A stretch of 64,000 nucleotides of DNA from Prionailurus bengalensis (GCF_016509475.1 NC_057356.1:15699501-15763500); one strand, 5' to 3'; counted from the first letter of the stretch, positions 21,881-32,540 are shown. The notes: generated from the letters alone by a model not told the origin. Program-made: numbers and translations.

Positions 21881-22401
21881 CGTATCTGTCACTCTCCCAC
21901 CTCTGCTCTCCCCTGCACACCTTGGGGCCTGGCTCACACCTTGTCTGGCCCCCTCAAAGCATAACTCCTACTTTAGAAATTCCAGTGTGTAATGTGGATT
22001 TCACTGGAGGGTTCATGGAAGAGATGGAATGGAGGCTAACATTGAGCCCCATGGAGGAAAAATCAATAAAACAGTCTTTTCACTGGTGCATTTTTACTGG
22101 ATGTGAGTTACCGCCTGCCCCACCCCAAGGCTCTCTTCCCACCCTCCATGATATATGACTCTGCGTTTATCAACTGGAACCCTTCCTCCTCTCTCTGTGT
22201 TTCCCCAGAATCTGTCTTCACACTCCTGTCCCTTCCCAACAAATCAATCACCCTCCTTAAAAACAAGGAGGATTTAAGAAACGATGAAATAATGAAATGA
22301 TGCTGTCTTTCCCTTTTACTCAAAGAATTGCAAAAGACTTTTTGAATTTTCAGGGAGGCTTAATGATTGAGGACTCAAGTTGTAACTACAGGAAGATTGG
22401 A
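21881..22401. other. Unique sequence, no gene recognised
   Basis: No exon or clear repeat that I can support. Confidence 0.4.
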
Positions 22402-23126
22402 TGTATTAGAGTTCTCCAGAGAAATGGAGCAAATATGACACATATAGATAAAGAGATTCATTATAGAAATTGGTTTGTGCAACGGTGGAGTCTGACCAGA
22501 CCCAAGACCTGCATTTGGGAAGCTGGAGACCCAGGAGAGCCAGTGGTGTGCATTCTAGACTGAAAGCCTCCCAGCTCAAGACCCAGGAAGAGCCAACATT
22601 TCAGCTCAAGTCCAGAGTCAGGAAAAAAAAACCATCCAATGTCCCAGTCCCAAGGGCAATCGGGCAAGAGGAGCTCCCTCTTACGAGTCTGGGGAGATAA
22701 GGCTTTTGTTCTGTTCTTCAGCTGATTGGATAAGGCCCACCCAACATTAGGAAGGGCAATCTTTGGGGCACCTGGGTGGCTCAGTCAGTTAAGCATCTGA
22801 CTTCAGCTCGGGTCACGATCTCACGGTTCGTGGGTTTGTGTCCGTATCAGGCTCTGCACCACAAGTGGGATTCTCTCTTGGGATGCTCTCTCTCTCCTCT
22901 CTCTCTGCCCCTTCCCCGCTTGCACTCTCTCTCCCTCCCTCTTTCTCTCTCCCTCTCTCAAAATAAATAAATAAACTTAAAAAAAAAAAAAGGAAGGGCA
23001 ATCTTTTCTATTCAGTCTATCAATTTAAATGTTAAACTCATCCAAAAACACCCTCAGAGAAGCACCCAGAATAGTGCCTGAGCACCTGTGGCCCAGTGAG
23101 GTTGACACCTCAAATTAGCCATCACA
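22402..23126 (-). mobile_element. ERVL-MaLR LTR (MLT1-like) split by a SINE
   Basis: The plus strand begins 'tgtattagagttctccaga' and ends 'ttagccatcaca', which is the reverse complement of an MLT1-type LTR. A CAN-SINE at 22765-22990 interrupts it, leaving the duplication AGGAAGGGCAATCTTT on both sides. Without the SINE the LTR is about 480 bp. It is a solo old LTR; no internal retroviral genes are present. Confidence 0.8.
22765..22990 (+). mobile_element. CAN-SINE, sense, inserted in an MLT1 LTR
   Basis: Head GGGGCACCTGGGTGGCTCAG, CT tract with CTCTCTCCCTCCCTCTTTC, and tail AATAAATAAATAAACTTA followed by A's. A perfect 16-bp target-site duplication AGGAAGGGCAATCTTT is at 22749-22764 and 22991-23006. 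Confidence 0.97.
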
Positions 23127-23129
23127 TGG

Positions 23130-23290
23130 GGGTTCTATTCTTTGCTGTGATAGCTGGCCAGCTGTATGACTTTGAATGAACTTCCTCTGTGCTCTCCTTC
23201 TGTAAGATGGGTTTATTAATAACTGTCCCATTGGGTTGTTGGAAGAAGCAAACGAGAGTAAAGGCATAAAATGCTAAACACGGTGCTGAT
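23130..23290 (+). repeat. MIR SINE
   Basis: 'ggccagctgtatgactttg' to 'aatgctaaacacggtgc' covers the MIR core and 3' half. Diverged. It abuts the MLT1 LTR. Confidence 0.7.
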
Positions 23291-23744
23291 GTGGAACAAT
23301 TCCACAATAGTTTGTCAGCTTACAAGACTTAGCCACCTCCCCCTCCCTCCACCCATCCCCCACTCACAAAGCAAAGGAAGCCCACACAGTCCACGTTTTC
23401 TGCAACCCTTTACGTTGTTGCACAGCTAGAAATCTGAGTGTGTATATGAAAGATCATAGTTTCTAAAGGTAGGAAATGAATTCCAAATAATTGTAAACAT
23501 GGCACAGATCAAATGAATCCTGCAGGCCACCAGCCTGACATCTCCGTCTCTCATTTACAGATGGGAAACAGACTCGCCTAGGTTTTACAGCCATAAACAA
23601 ATAGGTGTGAATGTGTTCCAGTAAAAACTCCCGATTCACAAAAGTCAACAGCAGGCCGTGGTTTGCTGGCCCCTAGACTAGATAAGGGTGAAGTGGGATG
23701 GTCAAGGAGTGCAGGACACTAATCTCCACCACGGATCATCCATG
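23291..23744. other. Unique sequence, no gene recognised
   Basis: A short MIR-core-like stretch occurs near 23550 ('catttacagatgggaaac'), too short to bound. No gene. Confidence 0.35.
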
Positions 23745-23870
23745 GGCCCTTGAATAAGCGGCTTAACCTCTCCAGTCCTGGGTTTCCTTTTCAGCAAAAT
23801 AGGAATAAGAGTACCTCATAAAGGTTGGCATGAGGATCAAATAAACCAATGTAAAAAAGGGCCCCAACCC
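23745..23870 (+). repeat. MIR SINE core
   Basis: 'cccttgaataagcggctta', 'cctctccagtcctgggtt' and 'aataggaataagagtacc' are MIR core in sense. Partial. Confidence 0.65.
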
Positions 23871-23985
23871 CAGACTCCCCATCCAGTCCCCAGGCAAGCT
23901 GTTGACGTAGTCGGGGCATTGTCCCTCAGAGTGAATGTTGCTGGTGACAGATGCGGGTGGTGGTTTATAAGATTTGACACTGTGA

Positions 23986-24171
23986 GGGGCGCCTAGGTGG
24001 CTCAGTCGGTTAAGCACCCAACTCTTGACTTTGACTCAGGTCATGGTCCCAGGGTTGTGGGATCAAGCCCCACCTCGGGCTCCACGCTGAATGTTGAGCC
24101 TGCGTGGGATTCTCTCTCTCCCTCTCCCCTCCCCCTGCTTGTGCTCTCTCAAAAAAAAAAAAAAAAAAAAA
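23986..24171 (+). mobile_element. CAN-SINE, sense, with a pure poly(A) tail
   Basis: Head GGGGCGCCTAGGTGGCTCAG, with 'aactcttgactttgactc' typical of an older subfamily, a short CT tract, and a 22-nt pure A tail in place of AATAAA units. AAGATTTGACAC duplicates flank it (23969 and 24172). Confidence 0.95.
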
Positions 24172-24640
24172 AAGATTTGACACCATGGAAGGTGTGTCTC
24201 TTGGACCTCTTTCCAAGAAAGAACTTGCCATTCAACCCTAAGGACTGCAGGTAGCTGAGAGCCTCCAACTGTTGGCACTTGTAGGACCTACCTCAGAGGC
24301 CAGGATCAACCCATTGTCCCCAGCCAAAGAACGCTGGCCATTTCTGCCCTACGTTTGGACTCCTAGTTTGCTCTGGACTTTGTCTAGATCCCCATCATGG
24401 TCTGAGGCTCTCTCTATCCAGTCTTGCTCTTTCCCTCTTTTCTCTCTCACAAGTTTATCCCAATAAGCCTCTTGCACTCCTGTCTCAGTGTCTGCTTCCC
24501 AGAGGCCCCAACAGACACAGATGTTGAAGTTTTCAAAGATTCCAGGTCATTTATTTTGCAGAATGACCTTCACTTTTTATTTTTCCGATTGTTCCTTCCT
24601 GACCACATTCAGACTGGGCATTTGGGACAGAACGACAGTG
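24172..24640. other. Unique sequence, no gene recognised
   Basis: No gene or clear repeat. The 64-96 codon frames have no domain. Confidence 0.4.
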
Positions 24641-24645
24641 TAGGT

Positions 24646-24845
24646 GGGGCTCCTGGGTGGCTCAGTTGGTTGAGCTTCCAACTCTTGATTTCATCTCAGG
24701 TCATGATCTCATGAGTTTGCGGGTTCGAACCCTGCATCAAGCTCTGTGCTGACAGAGATTCTGTCTCCTTCTCTCTCTGCTCCTCCCCTGCTCATTCTCT
24801 CTCTCAATAAATAAATAAATAAACTTAAAGAGAGAGAGAGAGAGA
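24646..24845 (+). mobile_element. CAN-SINE, sense
   Basis: Head GGGGCTCCTGGGTGGCTCAG, B-box GGGTTCGAACCC, CT tract, AATAAATAAATAAATAAAC tail followed by a (GA)n run. The GA run in place of A's suggests tail mutation or microsatellite expansion. I did not find a clear duplication. Confidence 0.93.
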
Positions 24846-26099
24846 AATACGATGCAGGGGATACTGTGTCCTCCCCAGTGCATTGCTTCAGGGCACATGA
24901 CATCAGTTTGTCCCATCACCGGTGATGCTGAGTGTGCTCACACTGGTTCAGGAGGTATCTGCCAGAGCTTGTCTTTATGCAGGTACCTTGTTCCCTTTGT
25001 AATTAACAGCTAATTTGTAGGGCTGAACCTTGAGACTGTGATATATTCATCTCGTCATTCGGCAAATGATGGATTGAACTCAGGGTCAGACACTGTGTCA
25101 GAAGCTGGAGATCAGAAGCTTCCTTCCAGGAACCATTGCCATCCTTCTCTTCCCCCAGAGACTCCTGCTGCTTATTCTGTTCTTAGGGTCCCAGCATAAG
25201 ACTCTCTCTTCATCCCTCCCCTGGTTAACCATCCCCTTTTCCCTACCCCACTACTCTCCAGGGCCCCAATATTCCCCAGCCGCCCCCCCCTCCACGTCGT
25301 TTCTCCTGGGAGTTGAGAAAAACAAGAATGGTTAAATCAAAATACTCTAAAGGATGCACCCTGCCTTCCGTGAAGAAATTCTTTAAAAAATTCAATAGCA
25401 CACTTCCTATTTCAGCTTGAAGTGTCTACATGGGAATGAGGTCACTAGTTCTGGGTCATCCCTACATAGGTAGGTACGTGTCTTATATCTTTAAGAAAAA
25501 AAAAACACCAAAAACCAAAAACCAAACAAAAAACCTCATTCCCCCCAAAGGAAAGTGCCGGTCACCATCGTAAAACCACCCAAAGTTTAAATATCAGTCT
25601 GCAAACTATGATCTCTGGTTTCATGCATATACCCTTGCCATGGATCCTACCCACTCTCTGCCTATTTTGTTCTTTACAGCTTCTCCATAAGGAGTCTGAA
25701 ATTTGCTAATCATCTTCCTTGCTCCTCAATGCTCTCAGCTTTTCAAATGGTCTCCCTTCCCCCTCACCACTTGACAGAGCTTCCCAGCTGTTCCCCTGAT
25801 GTCTGTATCAGCCCAAGTACATTTAGCAGGAATTCATTTCCATCTTAATCTGATTCTAGGAAGTAGATCATATTTTAAGAAGTAACAAAGATGGGTTTGG
25901 AACATTCTTTGATAAAAAGACAGAGAACAACAGATATTTAAAAGATCGGCTTGCCAACAAACCATTCTGATGTTTCGCCATATAAAAATTTTTGTGACAA
26001 AACCCAGTGGGCAAGCTTTGGAGGCAGTATCTTTAAATTAATAGCTAGCAACTGCTATCCCTTATTTAGCCCCCACTATGCAAAATGGGAATCAGAATG
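24846..26099. other. Unique sequence, no gene recognised
   Basis: More than 1.2 kb without a gene. Possible L2-like text near 25090-25260 is too weak to call. An A/C-rich simple tract at 25494-25535 (AAAAACC units) is present. Confidence 0.4.
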
Positions 26100-26127
26100 A
26101 AGTCATGGTTAAGAATACAGGCTCTGG

Positions 26128-26340
26128 GGGCACCTGGGTGGCGCAGTCGGTTAAGCGTCCGACTTCAGCCAGGTCACGATCTCGCGGTCCGTGAGTTCGA
26201 GGCCCGCGTCAGGCTCTGGGCTGATGGCTCAGAGCCTGGAGCCTGTTTCCGATTCTGTGTCTCCCTCTCTCTCTGCCCCTCCCCCGCTCATGCTCTGTCT
26301 CTCTCTGTCCCAAAAATAAATAAACGTTGAAAAAAAAAAA
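26128..26340 (+). mobile_element. Young CAN-SINE, sense (first at a shared target)
   Basis: Near-consensus young felid form: GGCGCAGTCGGTTAAGCG, CGCGGTCCGTGAGTTCGAG, GCGTCAGGCTCTGGGCTG, AATAAATAAACGTTG then A's. The duplication AAGAATACAGGCTCTGG is at 26111-26127 and 26341-26357. It has many intact CpGs. Confidence 0.97.
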
Positions 26341-26357
26341 AAGAATACAGGCTCTGG

Positions 26358-26588
26358 GGGGCACCTGGGGGGCTCAGTCGGTTAAGCATCCACCATCAGC
26401 TCAGGTCATGATCTCACAGTCCATGAGGTCGAGCCCCATGTCAGGCTCTGAGCTGTCAGCACAGAGCCTGGAGCCTGCTTTGGATTCTGTGTCTCCCTCT
26501 CTCTCTGCCCCCCTGCCCCCCCCCCACTCATGCTCTATCTCTCTCCGTCTCAGAAATAAATACAAACATTTTTTAAAAATTAAAAAAA
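26358..26588 (+). mobile_element. CAN-SINE, sense (second at a shared target)
   Basis: Older subfamily form (GGCACCTGGGGGGCTCAGTC, 'cagcacagagcctggagcc'), with a C-run at 26509-26525 in the CT tract. The copy of the target duplication on its right is AAGAATACATGCTCTGG at 26589-26605, one base different. It therefore used the same site as the neighbouring SINE. Confidence 0.96.
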
Positions 26589-26804
26589 AAGAATACATGC
26601 TCTGGTGTCACTTGAACTTGAGTTCAGACCCAGAATGTGCCATTTGATAGCATGTTGTGTTCACTTTTCAAAGCCTCAGTTTGTTCCTCTATAAAATGGG
26701 GATAATAATATGGCAAGGTCTAAATGGAATCATGTATTTCAAATGAAAACACACTTAGAACAATGTACGGCATATAGATGAACAATAATGTTGTTGGTAG
26801 ACTA

Positions 26805-26925
26805 ACTCCATTTCACAGATGGGGAAACAGACTTGGGGAGGATATGCAACTTGCCTAAGTTCAACTCCTAAGTGACAGAGCCAGGACTCAAACCTGGGTC
26901 TTTCAGACTAAAAAGCTCTTTCTTT
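26805..26925 (-). repeat. MIR core, antisense
   Basis: 'atttcacagatggggaaac', 'caacttgcctaagttcaac', 'gacagagccaggactcaa' is MIR in reverse. It lies directly after the sense MIR, so two MIRs face each other. Confidence 0.8.
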
Positions 26926-27719
26926 TCATTCCTGCCACCTTCCACTTCTCAGCTATCAGGTTAAACCAAATCGCTTCCAAATGTTACTATGAATCTGAAT
27001 ATTCACAGTACATGAATATTAAATGTGAATGTACCTGCCCCCAAACCAACCCCAGCTAAGCCTCCAATGAGCTGTGTTCCTCCTCTCCCCGCCACATTTA
27101 TCAGCGTTTAACCTGACACATTACAGGATGTCATGTGGTGCTTCTCACAGACGCTGTCAAAGACTCATTTATAGATCAATCAGAATAAGGACACACGCTG
27201 TAGGAAAATGTGGACATGGCAGAGATTTGACTTTGTTTTCCAGGAAACAAAGAATGAAGGCATTCTCCACACTCTACAAGTCAACGGAATAAACCAAAGG
27301 CTCTTAAGGCCAATGGCACTCCCGAGGGAAGCAAGGACAGAAAATTAAAGTCAACAGTCCCAGGATGGTTTTTATTAGTCTTGGCTGGAAGTAGTCACAG
27401 AAAGCAAGGCAAAGAACATCCAAAGGGATGGTGATAGGGTTATACTTGACTTTTATTTTCTCCCAACTTTTAAAAAAAATCTTTTCTTGATTTTCCACAA
27501 TGTTCATTAGTTAGTTTCATAACCAGAATACAATCTTAAACATAGAGTTGTATTGCAAACGTGTTACCAGGGTAGGGAGACACATTAATCAGTGTCAGCA
27601 GGGAAGAAATATTTAGCATCAGTTTGTTTATCCGGGATAAGGGCTTAAAGTGTGTGGAGCACAGGACATATAAATTTTGGTGCAAGAGGAAGTGGGCTAT
27701 GAAGATCTGGAATAGATGA
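26926..27719. other. Unique sequence, no gene recognised
   Basis: No gene or clear repeat. GAATATTCA and related palindromic words occur near 26997-27021 without further support. Confidence 0.4.
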
Positions 27720-28070
27720 TACAACTGACCCTTCACCAACACAGAAATTAGGAGCACTGACAGCACCCCACACACACATACAGTATCAAAAATATGTATA
27801 TAACTTTTGACTCCCCCCTACAACTTAACTACTCATAGCCTGCTGTTGACCAGAAGCCTTACTGGTAACATAAACAATCGATTAACACATATTTTGTGTA
27901 TTATATGTAGTATATACTGTATCCTTAAAATAAAGTAAGCTAGAGAAAAGACAGTGTTATTAAGAAAATCATACAGAAGAGGAAATACATGTACAGTACT
28001 CTTCTGTACAAAGTCCAAGTAAAAGTGGATGTACGCATTTCAAACCCATGCTGTTCCAGGTCAGCTATAC
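27720..28070. mobile_element. Tigger/MER-type DNA transposon with both ends
   Basis: The left end TACAACTGACCCTTCACCAA and the right end 'catgctgttccaggtcagc' are diverged inverted repeats of the familiar ACAGTTGACCCTTGAACAAC terminus. The interior fits as well ('ttgactcccccctacaac', 'aacaatcgattaacac', 'aataaagtaagctagag'). Tc1/mariner-pogo elements insert at TA. Non-autonomous and old. Confidence 0.75.
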
Positions 28071-28407
28071 TTCCTAGGGAAAAGAAACTGGGAGAAGTAG
28101 GTGGGTTCTGGATACTCTAGAAACCTGCATTGTGATAATGATTTTGAGAGAGAGAAAGAATGATCCCAATTCTGGAAAGAATGATCCGAATTCTGGATAT
28201 GCATCTCAGCCAAGGAAAATTCTAAGAACCTCAAACTTAGGACCCAAAGATAAGAAATATCCAAAGTTACCATCTGCAAAGGGATCCGTATAAATCAGGA
28301 AAACCAGATTTATAGTCCAAAAATAACTGGTCAGCTCCCAGAGCATAAACTATAACCACAGCCATTTGATGTTGGCCCTCATTTCCATTTTCATTTCCTG
28401 CTCCCAC
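28071..28407. other. Unique sequence with a small direct duplication
   Basis: GAAAGAATGATCC(C/G)AATTCTG occurs twice back to back at 28156-28195. No gene seen. Confidence 0.4.
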
Positions 28408-28430
28408 GGGGGGGGGGGGGGGGGGGGGGG
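28408..28430. repeat. Poly(G) run of 23
   Basis: Twenty-three consecutive G residues. This could form stacked G-quadruplex structures and is a common place for sequencing length errors, so the true length is uncertain. Confidence 0.9.
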
Positions 28431-29089
28431 CGCTGATCCTTGCAAACTACATTTCCCAGGTGCCCTTGCCAGCTGGCTTCCCGAAGAGGAAACTGGAGGG
28501 TCAGAGGAAGGGAGAAGCCAGAGTATTTGAAGCCAGAGTATTTCTCTCCTTCCCCCACTCAGCTTCTGGTGGCAGCTCCCAAATGAAACTACATCTCCAC
28601 CACGGGCCCACCTTTTGCCAGGGGGATTGGGCTGGATTGGGCTTTTGAAGGCTGCCTCTCTCCTTAGCCCCTCCATCGAAGCTAGGTTGTCAATCTCTAG
28701 CTTGTCATGCTATCCCTTATTTAGCTTTTCAATTCTTCCAACACCTTTGTGATTGCTTCCCTATATTAAATTCCCTGTACTGAACTATCTGGCATGAGCT
28801 CTGTTTCCTGCCTAGGCCCTGCTAAAATAATCTACTAACTTACATCATTTTAGCCTAGTGTGCTAAAATAATCTACTAATCTACATCACTCCAGACTCCG
28901 ATTACTCAATTTAAAGCAGCCCTGAAAACTTACACTTAGCTCATATTGATAGAATCAGTCAGAATTGCTTTACAAACACGAACACGCTATTATTTTATTG
29001 GACAACTAATAAAGGTAAATTATTTTTAAAGAAGAGAAAAAGATGACCCAAATTAAAAGTTACCACTTACCTATAATTCAAACATCCTG
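28431..29089. other. Mostly unclassified, with tandem duplications
   Basis: Contains GAAGCCAGAGTATTT twice in tandem (28514-28544) and a 40-bp-scale duplication at 28819-28888. The text 'aaactacatttcccagg' resembles the start of a common old repeat that I cannot name. No gene. Confidence 0.4.
28819..28890. repeat. Imperfect tandem duplication
   Basis: GCTAAAATAATCTACTAA followed by (C/T)(T)TACATCA occurs twice, about 42 bp apart. It is a simple local duplication, probably by slippage or unequal exchange. Confidence 0.8.
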
Positions 29090-29930
29090 CAATAATATCC
29101 CTACTAACAATTTGTTACATTTACGTTCAACCTATTATGTTATTGCATATATACCTTGCCATATATCATTACTTTATTTAATTTTTTTAATGTTCATTTA
29201 TTTTTGAAAGAGAAAGAGAGAGCACAAGCAGGGGAGGGACAGAGAGAGAGAGAGGGAGACACAGAATCCAAAGCAGGCTCCAGGCTCTGACCTGTCAGCA
29301 CAGAGCCCGACAAGGGGCTCGAACTCATGAACCTTCAAGCCGTGAGATCACGACCTGAGCCAAAGTCAGAACCTTAACCAACTGAGCCACCCAGGTGCCC
29401 CTATGTATATATATCATTACTTTAAAATATAATTTGTATTAGTGTATATGTATTTTTAGAAATATCTACAGATTTTTATGAATATGAATCTTAAAACTCT
29501 CTAGATCTAAGTTCTTTACGTTTTTGTGACATGTGGTTTTACTTGAAATTATATTCCTTTCCATAGCAACAAATATACATCGATAGCAACATTAACTAGT
29601 AGCACCAAATTCAAATGCATTGTATGCCATCACCTGGATAGACCATGATTTATCCCCTCAACGCTCATTGTTGGACACTTAAATGTTTTTCACTATTATT
29701 AATACTGTTGTGATAAGAATCCTCATGGATAAATCTTTTTATCCTTGCTGAAAAATTTCCTGGGTAAAAACAGAATTGCCGGGCATGAGCGTATGTGTTT
29801 TTAAGGCTACGTATACACATGGCTAAACTGCCCTCCAGAAAGCTGTAAAGATGGTGATTCTTGGATGTCGTGTGTACTTTTAATTGTGCTAATATCAAAT
29901 AGTGTTGGTAAACGTCCTGACAACCGGAAC
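29090..29930 (+). repeat. Old L1 (L1M) 3' region split by a SINE
   Basis: The right part matches the old L1M order well: 'aaatgcattgtatgccatc', 'ttcactattattaatactg', 'cctgggtaaaaacagaatt', 'ctgccctccagaaagc'. The left part (29090-29176) is less certain. A CAN-SINE lies at 29177-29401. Confidence 0.6.
29177..29401 (-). mobile_element. CAN-SINE, antisense, inside an old L1
   Basis: Minus-strand head GGGGCACCTGGGTGGCTCAG. The CT tract appears here as GA at 29210-29258. The duplication ATATATCATTACTTTA is at 29161-29176, with the right copy at about 29409-29424. Confidence 0.95.
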
Positions 29931-30602
29931 TCCCTCCTTCAATGCCATTATTACTGCTGGCTTATTATAATTGTAATTAAATAATAGTCGCTTCCTGAGT
30001 GACTATTGTGAAAATCGCTTCCTGAGAATTCACTGAAAGGATGACATAATTGCAGGGAATTGCTAAAGTTTTGTGTCAAGTGGGGGGGACAACTTGACTT
30101 TACTGCTATAAATTGGTCAGCACCAGCCCTAATCAATACAAATTTTCTTCTACAGGCAACTGTCAGTAGGCAACATTTGGAGAGGGAGGGGAATGTGTGA
30201 AATTTGGACAGTATCATATTTGCTTCCTGAGGGGAGTAAAACTTGAGACATTTAAGAGAATGATGTGTAAACAATTGTGACTTCAAGCAGGGTTTCAATC
30301 TCGTATTTTCAAATTATCGGGCGGGGAAGTTTGAGTGTGTTTGGTTTTTCATTGTTCATAAATATTTTTAATTTACAATATCTTTTAAGAAAGTTACCTT
30401 GGTCCCGTAGGGAAGAGTTATAGAAGGTTCAGAAAAAGAGAGGGATTAGGAAGATAGGTAACAATGACTTCAACCTTGATCTCAACTTGGCCAATCTCAT
30501 TGGTTTCACTGCGAAATGCACCAAAATGGATGTCATCTGATGTTGATCACACAAGAGGGGAAGGGAAGGGAAAAGAGGATGAGTTCTAGTTAAAATAATT
30601 CT
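29931..30602. other. Unique sequence, no gene recognised
   Basis: AT-rich repeat-poor sequence. CGCTTCCTGAG occurs twice at 29989 and 30016 in a small direct repeat (TCGCTTCCTGAG). No gene. Confidence 0.4.
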
Positions 30603-30816
30603 TAAATTTTTTTTAATGTTTATTTATTTTTGAAGGAAAGACAGAGTGTGAGTGGGGTAGGGGCAGAGAGAGAGGGAGACACAGAATCTGAAGCAGGCTC
30701 CGGGCTCTGAGCTGTCAGCACAGAGCCTGACGTGGGGCTTGAACTCACGAACCATGAGATCGTGATCTCTGAGCTGAAGTTGGGGCACTTAACCCACTGA
30801 GCCACCCAGGTGCCCC
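30603..30816 (-). mobile_element. CAN-SINE, antisense
   Basis: Minus-strand head GGGGCACCTGGGTGGCTCAG and a B-box-like GTGAGTTCAAGCC. A perfect TAGTTAAAATAATTCT duplication is at 30587-30602 and 30817-30832. Confidence 0.96.
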
Positions 30817-30879
30817 TAGTTAAAATAATTCTATCTATTGACGGGCTTGGCACACCCAAGGGAAGACATTTTTCGGATA

Positions 30880-31265
30880 GAAATCTTATGGTTGTGGGTA
30901 ACAGAAAATCTAACTCAAGCTGGCTTAAATAATAATAAAGGAAATGTTCATGAAAAGCCTAGTAAAGCCTGATTAGTTCAAAAAGGCACCAGGGAACAAG
31001 TTTTTCTTGGACTCTCCTGTCTTCCCCCACATCTTCTTCAACTAGAGGCAGGTGCTCCTCATGGGCACAAAATGGCTGCCAGCAACTCCCACAGATCATC
31101 TGCTCCTCCAATTATAGTCAATGAGGAAAGAGGACTTCTCGGCCTGTGGTTCCTTAGAGGATCTAGGAACCATGCCTTCTAGAAGCCCCTGGCAAATGTC
31201 TGCATGCATCTCGTTTGCCCAAGCCACATCACATGACCATTCCTTAACCAGTCCCAGTGATGGGG
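30880..31265 (+). repeat. Ancient interspersed repeat (family A)
   Basis: 'taacagaaaatctaactca', 'agctggcttaaataataa', 'gcacaaaatggctgccag', 'cacatcacatgacc' follow the family A order. Partial and diverged. Confidence 0.45.
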
Positions 31266-31394
31266 GATGGGCTGTGCTGTTTGGCTTCAGCCACTCAGGA
31301 CCACCCCTGCTGCAAGTGCCCCATGGGAGGGGGGGGGGGGCAAATGGTCTAGTGAGGGAGCTAGTATCACAAGGGAGAGTACTACATGTTGTAA
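31266..31394. other. Unique sequence with a G run
   Basis: Twelve G residues in a row at 31329-31340. No gene. Confidence 0.4.
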
Positions 31395-31560
31395 CATGAC
31401 TTCCCAAAGAACTCAGACATCTCCGTATGTCAACAGATATATTTCCATCCTTATACTGTCTGTATACTATTCCATTGTTTAGATGCACCGTAATTATTTG
31501 ACCTGTCTTCTATTGTGAAGACGAGCAGGGAGTTGCCGTGAGTTTCCTCTTACGAGCAGC
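31395..31560 (+). repeat. Probable old L1 3' fragment
   Basis: 'tactattccattgtttagat', 'gcaccgtaattatttgacc', 'tgtcttctattgtgaag' resemble the old L1M 3' order. Partial and uncertain. Confidence 0.45.
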
Positions 31561-32199
31561 ATCCCAGTGAGTGGTTTTGCTGATGGATCTCCATGCCCAT
31601 GCAGGGATGTTCCCACAGGACGCCTGACAGCAGAAGCATCATCATACCCTGAGGCAAGCACACTGTGGCAGCATTTAGGGTGCGCTGACGCATCACCCTT
31701 CAGAAAAGTCACCACAACGTGTTCTTCCACCAGCTTCATTGAAACCACCCATTTTCCCATAATGTCTCGGCACTTCCTTTGGTTAAAAAAAAAAAAAAAA
31801 AAAAAAGAATTAGTACTTCAGGCATTCATTTCCAGGCAGGGTAATCCAGATAATGATCTTGCTGTTGTTCCACTAAACTGGGGCTGAGAAAAGTGACTCT
31901 TATATTAGAACACAGTTAATTTAACTCTCTTCTTTACATTGACCTGGTATCCACCTCCGAGTAATGAATTTAAGTCTTATGAGGTTTCCCTTATGGCTAG
32001 GCAAGGCTGATGATTACCGGAAAGGCAAAGAAAACCCCATGAACAATCACCTGGTTAATTCACTCATAAAACCCTGATACAGGGGCGGTGAGGGGGAAAA
32101 GGTACCATTGACAAGATTCACTTCTCCAAATCAGCTGCCTACACCGCCAACAATGATTATTAACATTTCATTCTTTGCTTTGCTTTGAGTATAATGTTA
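31561..32199. other. Unclassified, with a 22-nt poly(A) run
   Basis: A pure A run at 31785-31806 lies after sequence with no recognisable SINE head. It could be the tail of a retroposed fragment, but I could not identify the source or a duplication. The rest is unique. Confidence 0.4.
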
Positions 32200-32405
32200 A
32201 TATCAAGAGCCTCCATTGATCAAACGCTTGCTACGAGTCAGGAATTTGGCGATGAATTGTCCCAACAAGGTAAGAATTATTCCTCCTCTCTGCTGAGAAA
32301 GAGGCCCAGAGAGGTTGAGCAATTTGTCTGAGATCAAACAGCCAGTCACCAGACAGAACCAGGGTCAGAGCTCAGGTCTGCCTATCTCCAAAGCCCTCGT
32401 TGCTT
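32200..32405 (-). repeat. MIR SINE, antisense
   Basis: 'gcctccattgatcaaacgc', 'gaaagaggcccagagagg', 'ttgagcaatttgtctgag', 'agggtcagagctcaggtc' is MIR in reverse. It lies about 170 bp upstream of the candidate exon. Confidence 0.8.
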
Positions 32406-32540
32406 CCGCTGTGCACACGGCCCCTCTCTGGTGTAGAGGAGGTCACTGTGCTGCCCAGGACCCCTTCCAACCTGGTCAGAGATCTTGGATGAATGCCTGA
32501 GCCTCCTGCAGCCTGGCTCCATTTGTAACGGTGCACTAAC

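Larger units (their letters stand above)
26100..26790 (+). repeat. MIR SINE split by two CAN-SINEs
   Basis: The MIR 5' part 'gtcatggttaagaatacag' is at 26102-26127, and its continuation 'tctggtgtcacttgaactt' onward to 26790 includes 'aagcctcagtttgttcc' and 'aaaatggggataataat'. Two young SINEs (26128-26340, 26358-26588) lie between the halves. This is a good internal clock for relative age. Confidence 0.8.

Noticed and set aside
26128..26340. Possible tRNA gene from the box A and box B sequences
   Set aside because: The boxes belong to the tRNA-derived head of a CAN-SINE; no tRNA cloverleaf beyond the head is expected, and the same is true of all other copies.
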